Assembly (NCBI RefSeq): GCF_900143055.1
Contig: NZ_FRCW01000014.1
Location: forward strand, 1 to 64,000
Direction of reading: 5' to 3'
Length of the DNA stretch: 64,000 nucleotides
Origin: Fibrobacter sp. UWR3
Lineage (GTDB): Bacteria > Fibrobacterota > Fibrobacteria > Fibrobacterales > Fibrobacteraceae
Below the pieces are notes generated by a model. That model was not told the origin of the DNA. It saw only the letters and a program-made list of their open reading frames with translations, and searched no databases. Of this stretch, positions 42,540 through 50,245 are shown one piece after another. Both the position numbers and the translations under genes were made by a program. Position 1 is the first letter of the stretch. Each line of letters begins with the position of its first letter.

Positions 42540-43337
42540 ATGAAATTTTATCCTTTATTTGCCGCTTGCTCCATTTTGGCCGTTACCCTGATTGCGTGCG
42601 GGGACGATTCGTCATCGGGCGCAAAAGAAGAACCATTGCCAAGTTCTTCTTCAGAAGAAATCACGTCTAGCGAGACTGTGCCAGAAAGCAGTTCGTCTGT
42701 AGTGCTCTCTACTATAATCAACGAGGATTCGACCATTATCGATCCGCGCGATTCTAGTACATATAAAGTCATTAAATTCGGAGATCAGATTTGGATGGCG
42801 GAGAACATGAAGTATTCGCCCGAAGACACCCTCTGTGAAAAAGGTATTGGGGATGAATGCCTTTATACCTGGTCCGAAGCGATGGGTAAAGGACACGACT
42901 ACGATCGCAAGTGGCTGGCCATCAGAGATACGACAGGGTTCCAGGGGCTTTGTCCGCCCGGGTGGCATGTCCCTTCCGCAAAAGAAGCTTTGGCATTGGA
43001 AAAAAGTTTGCGCAGACTTCTGGAACATGGATACGAAAGCGAGTATTTCTGTTCTTCGGTGGTTCAGGAGGATATGTTAAATGAAGACGGAAGCCGTGAT
43101 AACTATTGTGAAGCTTACGGTGCTGACGGCCTTTCCAATGGCTTCAACATGCATTTGATTGGGGATCGAAGCGGTTTCTGGCTCGTTGAAGAAGACAACG
43201 ATCCCTTTACTTGCACTATCGCAAGTGCGGTGACTTTCTGGGGAGGGTCAATTTGGGTGGATGATTTCCCGAATTCAAGAAAGGATAACCTGTACAACCT
43301 TCGTTGCGTCATGAACGCAGATGAGGACGAAGAATAA
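42540..43337 (+). CDS. FISUMP-domain lipoprotein
   Basis: A 265-aa lipoprotein with lipobox Cys20 (VTLIAC), a short Glu/Ser-rich linker (to about residue 60) and one FISUMP domain (STYKVIKFGDQIWMAENMKY, LYTWSEAMG, LCPPGWHVPSA, and the end NLRCVMN). The stop lies 3 nt from the convergent PARG gene. It starts 24 nt after the PL9-type lyase, so the two may be cotranscribed, suggesting a role at the cell surface during pectin use. Confidence 0.9.
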   Translation: MKFYPLFAACSILAVTLIACGDDSSSGAKEEPLPSSSSEEITSSETVPESSSSVVLSTIINEDSTIIDPRDSSTYKVIKFGDQIWMAENMKYSPEDTLCEKGIGDECLYTWSEAMGKGHDYDRKWLAIRDTTGFQGLCPPGWHVPSAKEALALEKSLRRLLEHGYESEYFCSSVVQEDMLNEDGSRDNYCEAYGADGLSNGFNMHLIGDRSGFWLVEEDNDPFTCTIASAVTFWGGSIWVDDFPNSRKDNLYNLRCVMNADEDEE

Positions 43338-43340
43338 CGG

Positions 43341-44162
43341 TTATTCCGACCCTAGATAATTGCGGAATTCCCTGTAGTTCTGTTCGTATCCGGGGCGGCA
43401 GAATACCGCGAACTCGATGGTCTTGAAGGCGAAAAGATAGTCCTTGATAACCTCGGCAGAGGCGGCCGCCACGACCTTCGGGTTGTTCATGAACGCCCCG
43501 CAACCGAATGCCCCCAGCACGATGTTTTCTACTTTGTTTGTAACGGCGATGTCTAGAATGCGGCGGAGCCGTTTTATGTGTAGCTGCTTGAGCGCCTCGT
43601 CGGTAATGGTGACGTCGCCATAGCGCAGGTTCGGAGCTGCACAAGTGATTACGTCCACGCTGTACCAGTCTTTTTCGCTGAGCAGTTCGGGCGCCGAGAC
43701 GTCCGTCTTGAACACGGTCACACCCGGCGTGTAGATGCAGTCGTCGGTGTGCAGCGCGGTTCTGTTGCGGCGGTGCGGCTCGTAGAAGAGTTCCCACATC
43801 TTTTGGTCGGTAAGGCAGCTGTACAGGGTGGAACACCTGCAGAGGCATTCTTCCTGTGCGCCCGCCCCCGTCGTGACGCCACCGCCCGGGTTCGATGCCG
43901 ATGCGAAGTTGAGTACTGCGACCCTGGTGCCCGCATACGCCTGCGCCGCCTCGAACGTGCGCTTCTGCGAAACGACGACCTTGGCCCGCTCCGCATGGAT
44001 ATTCCGGCTCTCGATGGCGACGCCCTCGCGTTCGCCCGTAAACTTCTGCGCCCGCCTTGATTGCGCGATGGACTCGCGGAGCCGCGTGTTTGTGCGGCAA
44101 CGTTCCGCCGTGTCGTTGAACACGGTGACATTCAATTCCCTATAATTGATTTTATTCTGCAT
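43341..44162 (-). CDS. Bacterial poly(ADP-ribose) glycohydrolase (TIGR02452 macrodomain)
   Basis: A 273-aa macrodomain enzyme. The PARG signature is complete: GGG at residues 93-95 followed by QEE at 103-105 (NPGGGVTTGAGAQEECLCR). VLNFASASNPG precedes it and NIVLGAFGCGAFMNNP (near 215) is the second ligand-binding loop. These proteins remove poly- or mono-ADP-ribose marks and are frequent in toxin-antitoxin or phage-defence loci. It opens the defence-rich region. The opposite-strand FISUMP gene ends 3 nt away. Confidence 0.85.
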   Translation of the reverse strand: MQNKINYRELNVTVFNDTAERCRTNTRLRESIAQSRRAQKFTGEREGVAIESRNIHAERAKVVVSQKRTFEAAQAYAGTRVAVLNFASASNPGGGVTTGAGAQEECLCRCSTLYSCLTDQKMWELFYEPHRRNRTALHTDDCIYTPGVTVFKTDVSAPELLSEKDWYSVDVITCAAPNLRYGDVTITDEALKQLHIKRLRRILDIAVTNKVENIVLGAFGCGAFMNNPKVVAAASAEVIKDYLFAFKTIEFAVFCRPGYEQNYREFRNYLGSE

Positions 44163-44217
44163 ACTTTTAATATCGCTTATTTGCGTGGAAATGTCAAGAG
44201 GAGGGGCAAGTTGCCCC

Positions 44218-45264
44218 CTAAAACCCCGAAGTCAGGTTCATTTCGAGTTCTTCAATGGTGGGGATAGTCCCTTCAATCTTTTCGGGGTAGAAGCGTTCTA
44301 GTTCGTATTCTGAAATACTGATTGGCTGTGTGCTTGACTCAAGTGCGTATTGGGCTTGCACGCGGTCCTTTTCCTTGCATATGAGCAGTCCTATGGTTGG
44401 ATTGTCGCGCCCTTCCTTTTTCAAGATGTGGTTGCAGGCCACCATGTACCCGCCAAGCTGCCCGATATCTGCGAATTCGAACTTGCCGATTTTGACTTCC
44501 ACCACCACGTAGCACGAAAGATTCAGATTGTAAAACAGCAGGTCCAAAAACTGTTCGCGGTTGCCTACCTGCAGGCTGTATTCCCTGCCGACATAAGCAA
44601 AACCCGTTCCCAGTTCAACAAGAAATTTCGTGATGTTGTCAAGCAATTTATCTTTCAACAGTTTTTCGTTGTGCCGCCCCGTGATGCCCGTGAAGGCGAA
44701 ATCATAGGGATCCTTCGTCAGTTCCTGTGCCAATTCGCTTGTTTCGGCAGGGAGAGTCCTCTGAAAATTGGTCAAAGCCTTCCCATGCCTTTCGTACAGG
44801 TCGGTCGAAAGCATATTCAGGAGTGTTGAGCGGCTCCAGCCTTTTTCTACAGTTTGTTGGACGAAGAAAAGGGCTTTTTGCGGGACCTGCTTAAATTTGT
44901 CTATTAGAAGTTTGTGGTGTCCCCAGGGTACTTGATACAATTGCTCCCCAACTTGGGGAGTAAATTCAACGAAAGATTGGTACAAGAGGTAAAAGTTCTT
45001 CATATACAGTAAATTTGTAGGCGAGAAGCAGGTGGCGTCCGGATTCATTTTCTTTAAATCAATGCCAAGATTTTTCATAAAATGCCCGCCCCATCTGCTT
45101 TCGGCTTTCATAGAGACGATGTCCCGCCCCAGCTCCCAGTAGAATTTCAGCAGTTCCGTGTTAACCTTGATGGCGGCCTTGATTTGGCTCTTGCGGTAGC
45201 GGCTAGAAAGTTCCGCAATCCAATTTTTGTAATCCTTGTCCAAGATGGTGATATTCTTGCTCAT
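44218..45264 (-). CDS. YhcG / DUF1016 PD-(D/E)XK nuclease-domain protein
   Basis: A 348-aa protein with the DUF1016 architecture. A helical N-terminal domain (about residues 15-160: ELLKFYWELGRDIVSM, WGHHKLLIDKF) is followed by a C-terminal PD-(D/E)XK fold (about 190-330) with FLDLLFYNLNLSCYVVVEVKIG, where the D and ExK residues are visible. The family sits in defence islands, often with restriction-modification genes, and its role is unresolved. The start at 45264 is supported by AAAAAGGA upstream, in preference to 45285. Confidence 0.87.
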   Translation of the reverse strand: MSKNITILDKDYKNWIAELSSRYRKSQIKAAIKVNTELLKFYWELGRDIVSMKAESRWGGHFMKNLGIDLKKMNPDATCFSPTNLLYMKNFYLLYQSFVEFTPQVGEQLYQVPWGHHKLLIDKFKQVPQKALFFVQQTVEKGWSRSTLLNMLSTDLYERHGKALTNFQRTLPAETSELAQELTKDPYDFAFTGITGRHNEKLLKDKLLDNITKFLVELGTGFAYVGREYSLQVGNREQFLDLLFYNLNLSCYVVVEVKIGKFEFADIGQLGGYMVACNHILKKEGRDNPTIGLLICKEKDRVQAQYALESSTQPISISEYELERFYPEKIEGTIPTIEELEMNLTSGF

Positions 45265-45636
45265 AAAACATTCCTTTTTAAGCACTTTCTCCGGATATTA
45301 GAGAAAATGCCCGCACACTGTATGCGAAGTTATGCCAGAAAATGCAACAGGCTGTTGCACTTTTAGCGGTTTATTTTTTGATGGGGATGCTCTTGCGGTG
45401 TTGTTGGCGGGGGCATTCCCCGGCATTACCTGGCGCGGCTTTCGTCGCACACTTGAGCAGGTCGTGTTCCTGCCAGCTATCCAACAACATCGACAAGAAG
45501 GTTGATGCGCCTCGTCGCGGATGCACGTACGGGCCAGAGGCCTATGCCGACTGTCACGAGGATTGTCGAATTATCGAGATAAATATAAATAATCTTTCTG
45601 CAGAGTGCAATAGGGATGATGTTTCAGATGCCGTAA
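45265..45636. other. Gene-free spacer with possible decayed coding remnant
   Basis: This 372-bp stretch has no convincing gene. A plus-strand open frame contains cysteine-rich residues (GCTYGPEAYADCHEDC, about 45518-45565) and looks like a possible fragment of a broken gene, but no start, ribosome site or family can be assigned. A TGCAACAG-GCTGTTGCA palindrome lies near 45342-45357. Confidence 0.3.
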
Positions 45637-46056
45637 TTACACGAACTCGACCACGAGCTGCTTGCCGAGGGCGTGTGCCAGCTTGTAGAGAGTTTCGACG
45701 GAAGGCGAGCCCTTCGGAGTCTCGAAACGCTGGTACGCTTGCGGGGTGATGTTTGCGCGACGCGCCACCTCGCTCTTCTTTTGTCCCCTGCGCGCTTCAA
45801 ATAGTTTGTATGCAATCTCGATTCGCGGGGAAAGCTCGACCGGGTAGAGCCCCTTGTCGGAATCGGGCATTGTCTTGGGGAGAATCATCGTGTTGCCGAG
45901 ATCCAGGTCGCATTCCATCGCGCCGTCGAGGGCATCCTTCGCCTGCCTGAGGGCCTCCTCCTGCGTGTCGCCGAACGCGTTCACGTTGGGCAGATCGGGG
46001 AACGAAACCACGAAACCCATATCCTTGTCTTTCTCAATTTTCGCTGCGTAATTCAT
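45637..46056 (-). CDS. hicB: HicB-type antitoxin
   Basis: A 139-aa antitoxin. The N-terminal partial RNase-H-like fold (MNYAAKIEKDKDMGFVVSFPD, AFGDTQEEALRQAKDALD, residues 1-60) binds the HicA toxin. The C-terminal half (about 75-139) is an HTH DNA-binding domain (KKSEVARRANITPQAYQRFE) that autoregulates the operon. It follows the hicA toxin gene by 8 nt. Length and order fit the type II hicAB arrangement with toxin first. Confidence 0.92.
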   Translation of the reverse strand: MNYAAKIEKDKDMGFVVSFPDLPNVNAFGDTQEEALRQAKDALDGAMECDLDLGNTMILPKTMPDSDKGLYPVELSPRIEIAYKLFEARRGQKKSEVARRANITPQAYQRFETPKGSPSVETLYKLAHALGKQLVVEFV

Positions 46057-46064
46057 GGATGCCT

Positions 46065-46241
46065 CTACTGGTCAAATTGTTTCAAGATGCGCTTGAGATA
46101 GACGCCTTCTATCTCGTGCTTGTTTCGTTGTATTGGGACGGGGCGCTTGCCTTGCTTCACGAATATGTGGTGGTCGCCGCTGATTCGCCCTAGTTCCCAA
46201 CCTCTCTTCTTTGCGTAATCGCAGATTTCTTTAAACTTCAT
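46065..46241 (-). CDS. hicA: HicA-type toxin (mRNA interferase)
   Basis: This 58-codon gene is read directly from the sequence. The product starts MKFKEICDYAKKRGWELGRI and continues with GDHHIFVKQGKRPVPIQR. The dsRBD-like HicA fold carries its catalytic His (His24 in the GDHH motif) after the first helix. HicA cleaves mRNA and is neutralised by HicB, whose gene starts 8 nt downstream on the same strand. Both strand and order fit the known system. Confidence 0.9.
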   Translation of the reverse strand: MKFKEICDYAKKRGWELGRISGDHHIFVKQGKRPVPIQRNKHEIEGVYLKRILKQFDQ

Positions 46242-46327
46242 AGATTAAAATACAATATATTTATTTATTTGTAAATAGATTTATTTATAAATTCTGACTT
46301 ATTTCTTCATTTTTGGCTCCTTTTGCA

Positions 46328-46367
46328 TAAAAAAAGGACCGCTCCGCCTTTTAAGCGGGAGCGATCC
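46328..46367 (-). terminator. Minus-strand terminator-like hairpin without an obvious upstream gene
   Basis: On the minus strand GGATCGCTCC pairs with GGAGCGGTCC across a CGCTTAAAAGGC loop and is followed by seven T. No annotated minus-strand gene ends here; the helicase gene stops 520 nt upstream. On the same RNA, about 15 nt before the hairpin, an AGCACCAGAAAAGGTGGT stem-loop (46373-46390) could form, so a small RNA is possible. The rest of 46242-46482 is AT-rich and has no gene. Confidence 0.45.
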
Positions 46368-46482
46368 ATAATACCACCTTTTCTGGTGCTGGGAGTAATA
46401 TACAAAATTTAGTGCGCCGGGACAATCTGTTGGATGTTTTGATTTATATTATTTACGATGCCTATCGTAAGGGACTAGCCGT

Positions 46483-46767
46483 ATGTTCGAATTCTTCAGA
46501 TACTTCAAGGGCGAAATGGAAAATCCCTTCGAGGGCGTGGAACAGAACAAGGCGATGCTCTGGTTCTACGAGCAAGGTTATTCCATCACGGGCGACGAAA
46601 GAGGCCTGATTGACGAGTACAGGTGCTACGTGAAGGAATTCCGGGAAGACGACGGCGTGCCCGAAGGCTACAAGGCGCTACTGTTCAACCGGTACATGAA
46701 AACAGCCTATTCCGTAGTTGACGCAATCCCGGAGTTCAAGGCCTTTTACGAGAAATATTACGGGTGA
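46483..46767 (+). CDS. Small hypothetical protein (94 aa)
   Basis: A 94-aa soluble, acidic protein with aromatic-rich helices (MFEFFRYFKGEMENPFEGV, then IPEFKAFYEKYYG at the end). No family is recognised. Codon choice matches the GC-richer host genes and not the AT-rich defence neighbours. TAAGGG sits about 10 nt upstream and may act as a weak ribosome site. It lies alone between hicAB and the Hachiman-like pair. Confidence 0.55.
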   Translation: MFEFFRYFKGEMENPFEGVEQNKAMLWFYEQGYSITGDERGLIDEYRCYVKEFREDDGVPEGYKALLFNRYMKTAYSVVDAIPEFKAFYEKYYG

Positions 46768-46890
46768 ATTTATTGGGCGGGGGAGGTATCCCCCTCGCTC
46801 GCACTTCGTTGCTCACTACCCTCTCGATGCGGGGCTTCAGTCGCCAGCCCCGCAACGCCCTGGCTTTTGATTTCTATAAAAACTAAGACG
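46768..46890. other. Short GC-rich spacer with CTCGCTCGCACTTCG-type repeat
   Basis: Contains CCCCTCGCTCGCACTTCGTT and CTCACTACCCTCTCG, related in style to the CTCACTCTCGC elements at 0.2, 5.5 and 11.0 kb. It marks the boundary between host-like DNA and the AT-rich helicase gene. Confidence 0.4.
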
Positions 46891-49311
46891 TTATATAATC
46901 CGATCTATTTGGAATCTTAAAAAATCATCTAATGAATTTTTGTATGTAATAAAATCTGCATTGCATTGAATATTCCCGTTTTCATCGATATAGATATTAT
47001 TAATTTGCCCATCGTTCCGTATTTTGGCGGCTAGATTGATTGGTAACCCTAATTTCACAAGTTGTATATCTATAGGATTATTGGATCCATATAGTATTTG
47101 CTCATATTCATCTTTTGTCATTTGACCGTAGTCTAACATCAATTGAAAAAACATTAAAAGTTTGAAACTAACGAAATCTTCTTCCTGTTTTTGTTTTATA
47201 ATTGCCAGATTTATTAAATCCTGGTCTGACTTCAAAGACAGATTAACATAAACAGGGCTTGTTGAATGTGGGGCCCAGGGATAAGAAACTTCGCCAAAAC
47301 TTTTGCCAATATACAAATAAGCGTTTCCTCGTTCTATTCGACTTCTAAAATAAGCGACTTCTCTTGATATTTTCTCATTAAGGGATTTTTTTCTATTTTC
47401 AAGAAACATCTCATAATATGAGATTGCTTCATTGTGTTTTAAACGAGCGACTTCCTCATCAATAATGAAATTTTCCATTCCAGAAATAAACAGAAAACAA
47501 AGCCTTTCCATAATAGGCAAAGATTTGATTCCTTCTGGCAAATCATTAAAAATATGCTGTGTAAAATTATTGAACAATAACTGAGCGACAACGTCTACAT
47601 CTTTATAGATGTTACTCAAGCCAAGTTCAATTATTTTCTTTTTTAGTTTGCTAACCTCACTAGAAGAATCTGAAAAAAAGAGTTCGTCTTCTTTTTGAAT
47701 TTTTTTTGCACTTTGACGCTCGTTCTCGTCAAGGGGCATCTCATATTTTTGTAGCAGTGGATTATCTAATTCATCAATAAAATTAGTTTTCTTTAGCATC
47801 TTTATTTTATTTTCCAATCTGCCATCTCTGCGGTTGTATTCCTCCGAATTGACAAAATGAATCAAAGGTTGTAATTTCTTTAAATTAATTGGTTCTGCAA
47901 AAATTTCATTAAGCCTGTTAACTCGACCAATTAAATTCGTTAATGCAGCCTGGTTTAAATTGTTCCCATCTAAAATAAAGAGAGTGTCTATTGGTAAATT
48001 CATCCCTTCAAGAATGACCTTATTGGCTATTATTGTTGACAATTCTGAAATTTGAGAAAATCTCGTCAGCAAATAATCTTTTACGCTGTCGGGTAATTTC
48101 CCATGAAGGTAAAGAAATCCCTTTTTTATACAATCTGTCAAATAAAAATGTTGATGAACATACCTATTTAAATTAAGTACGATTTCATCAATAGCATCCG
48201 ATTCTACAATTTGTTCTCTTCTTTCAAGATAAGCCCGAGCAAATTTTTGGATTTTTCTAGGTGTATATAAATAAATAAAATTTTTTTCGCCCCTGTTTTC
48301 ATCTATATAGTCAAAAATATTATTTGCAGAGGTTTCAAGAGTGATAAATTCATCAATAAATCTATTATATATACGCTTGCAATTTTCTGGTAGATATTCG
48401 TAAATTTTAGGTTCCTTGACATTGAGGCGAATTCTGTTTTCTATAATACTTTGGCCATTCTGCAAAATCAAATTAGAAGAATCTGAAATCAGAGGCGAAA
48501 AATACAGGATTTTGCAACCGGAAAATCTTTTCTTATTCAACTTAATCAAGCGAGACAATAAGATTGATCGCGAATCTCTTTCTAATAATTGATGTGCCTC
48601 ATCTATATACATGAAATCATATGAGATGCTGTACTTGTTTAATAGACGAAATGCTCTTTCTTGAGTAAAAACACCTATAAAACCCTGAAGTCTTTCTTCG
48701 TACATTTCATCATGTGTAATAATTCGTATTGGAAGATTTAATACTTTAATGTTCCTATATGTTTGCGTAAGCAATGCTTTTGAAGGAACTATTATCGCAT
48801 ATTTTTTAGTTGAATCAAAAGTAGATTTGATATGCGCTAAAATCAAACTGCTTTTGCCAAATGATGTTGGTGCGATAAAGCTTTCTTCTGAACATTCTGA
48901 AGACAAAATTTTAAGTGTAAACTTCTTTTGCTCAAATGTTTCAACTATACCATGATTTTTGTATTCTCGTTCAATTTTTGATTCTATTAAAGAATTTGCC
49001 AATGATTCAAATGATAAAAAACCATTTTTAGTTAATGCGTATGATATTGGATAAAGACCAAAAGAAATACTAAAATCATATAACGGTAGATAATCATTAT
49101 ATATTATTGAATAATTCAGAACAATGTAATACGCCAGTTCGGCATAACCTATGCGTCTTTTATCCAAAGAATATTTTTTTATTAATAACGCAGCTACCGT
49201 AAGAATAAAGGTTTTTTCGCTTGAGGATAGCTCAGATGAAGATACGGTCAATTTTCTTATGCAATCTGAAAAAAGAGTAATTTCTCTTATTCTGTGTAAT
49301 TCATTACTCAT
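46891..49311 (-). CDS. DEAD/DEAH-type helicase, HamB-like (Hachiman)
   Basis: An 806-aa superfamily 2 helicase. Walker A APTSFGKSSL occupies about residues 147-156, motif II is YIDEAH (235-240), and the C-terminal lobe has VILEGMNLPIDTL and NLIGRVNRLNE as motifs V and VI. There is a long N-terminal helical extension and a C-terminal extension without a known domain. Together with the preceding nuclease-like gene (12-nt gap) it matches the HamA-HamB layout of Hachiman (AbpA-AbpB in E. coli), which degrades DNA on phage infection. The strongly AT-rich composition suggests transfer. The assignment is by architecture, not by homology search. Confidence 0.72.
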   Translation of the reverse strand: MSNELHRIREITLFSDCIRKLTVSSSELSSSEKTFILTVAALLIKKYSLDKRRIGYAELAYYIVLNYSIIYNDYLPLYDFSISFGLYPISYALTKNGFLSFESLANSLIESKIEREYKNHGIVETFEQKKFTLKILSSECSEESFIAPTSFGKSSLILAHIKSTFDSTKKYAIIVPSKALLTQTYRNIKVLNLPIRIITHDEMYEERLQGFIGVFTQERAFRLLNKYSISYDFMYIDEAHQLLERDSRSILLSRLIKLNKKRFSGCKILYFSPLISDSSNLILQNGQSIIENRIRLNVKEPKIYEYLPENCKRIYNRFIDEFITLETSANNIFDYIDENRGEKNFIYLYTPRKIQKFARAYLERREQIVESDAIDEIVLNLNRYVHQHFYLTDCIKKGFLYLHGKLPDSVKDYLLTRFSQISELSTIIANKVILEGMNLPIDTLFILDGNNLNQAALTNLIGRVNRLNEIFAEPINLKKLQPLIHFVNSEEYNRRDGRLENKIKMLKKTNFIDELDNPLLQKYEMPLDENERQSAKKIQKEDELFFSDSSSEVSKLKKKIIELGLSNIYKDVDVVAQLLFNNFTQHIFNDLPEGIKSLPIMERLCFLFISGMENFIIDEEVARLKHNEAISYYEMFLENRKKSLNEKISREVAYFRSRIERGNAYLYIGKSFGEVSYPWAPHSTSPVYVNLSLKSDQDLINLAIIKQKQEEDFVSFKLLMFFQLMLDYGQMTKDEYEQILYGSNNPIDIQLVKLGLPINLAAKIRNDGQINNIYIDENGNIQCNADFITYKNSLDDFLRFQIDRII

Positions 49312-49323
49312 TATCGTATTGCC

Positions 49324-50079
49324 TTATGAATTGATGTAATTTAAAAACAGATTTATCGTTTTTTGCGTCATGCAAATGGCAATCACTTCTTTCCCATAAA
49401 GTCGAGATGTTATTTGAGTTATATCTTGAATAATATTGGAGGAATTAAATGTTTGCCATACACCATCAAGAAATATTGTTCCGCAAGGAATCGTATTAAA
49501 CTCATTTATATCATGATAACGTCCTGAAATAAAATCATCTCTTAATTTTTTCAAATCGGCTCGCAATGAAGATTCTGCGCTAACATCCATATGAGATGCG
49601 TGGTTATAGGCGTTTTTCCATGGATTATTTGTTTGACCGGTTCCGGCAACCTTATTTTTTAAATCGTCCATAGCCTCTTTTATTTTTGATGCGTGAGTTA
49701 TATTTTGGCTGTTTATAGAGCCCGACTTGCTTTCCATTAACCAAATCAAAGAATTTTTTGAAAAAAGTCCGTCAAATCCTTTTTTTATAGAATCTTCTTC
49801 CAAATTTCTATAAAGAAATTCCTGTTTAAAGCCCAAGGTTCGAATGTGCAGATGCATAAAGAATTCTGCAATTGCCCCCATTTTCCACTTGTCATCTTTT
49901 GTCGCAAATAGCTGTCTCAAGTCATTTTTTACGTTATCAACGCTCCCGCCTGAATCTCCTTCGCAAATAGAGACGATATTTTCGTCTATAAGTTGCTTGA
50001 TATCGGCGTCTATTTGAGGTATATCAATTATAGTCAAATGAATCGCTGGATTTATAACTTGGTTGATAACTTGGTACAT
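49324..50079 (-). CDS. HamA-like (DUF1837) nuclease of a Hachiman-type pair
   Basis: A 251-aa protein. The middle region GAIAEFFMHLHIRTLGFKQE and GFDGLFSKNSLIWLMESKSG fits a PD-(D/E)XK nuclease core with Asp103, Glu116 and Lys118, in line with the ExK active site of DUF1837/HamA. The size also fits HamA (about 250-280 aa). It is directly upstream of the HamB-like helicase. The start ATG at 50079 follows TAAAAT by 7 nt without a ribosome site, another leaderless arrangement. A generic restriction-like nuclease paired with a helicase is the alternative. Confidence 0.65.
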   Translation of the reverse strand: MYQVINQVINPAIHLTIIDIPQIDADIKQLIDENIVSICEGDSGGSVDNVKNDLRQLFATKDDKWKMGAIAEFFMHLHIRTLGFKQEFLYRNLEEDSIKKGFDGLFSKNSLIWLMESKSGSINSQNITHASKIKEAMDDLKNKVAGTGQTNNPWKNAYNHASHMDVSAESSLRADLKKLRDDFISGRYHDINEFNTIPCGTIFLDGVWQTFNSSNIIQDITQITSRLYGKEVIAICMTQKTINLFLNYINS

Positions 50080-50086
50080 ACGCAGT

Positions 50087-50092
50087 ATTTTA
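50087..50092 (-). promoter_or_regulatory. -10-like box directly before the HamA-like start
   Basis: TAAAAT on the minus strand ends 7 nt before the ATG at 50079; no -35 consensus is evident. Confidence 0.4.
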
Positions 50093-50245
50093 GTTATTTG
50101 AGTGTGTTTTTTGGATAATTATGTCCCAACTTCATTCTCGCATGCATTTTTTTTTCTGCGAAGAACTCCTATCGATGCTCTTAATAATATTAATAAACCT
50201 TTCTGTATGGCCTTGTTCTCGTTCACATTGAATTAATGAGACGAG

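Noticed and set aside
45342-45749. 135-codon plus-strand frame between yhcG-type gene and hicB
   Set aside because: No ribosome site, no family, and it runs into the antisense of hicB; at most a fragment of a decayed gene.
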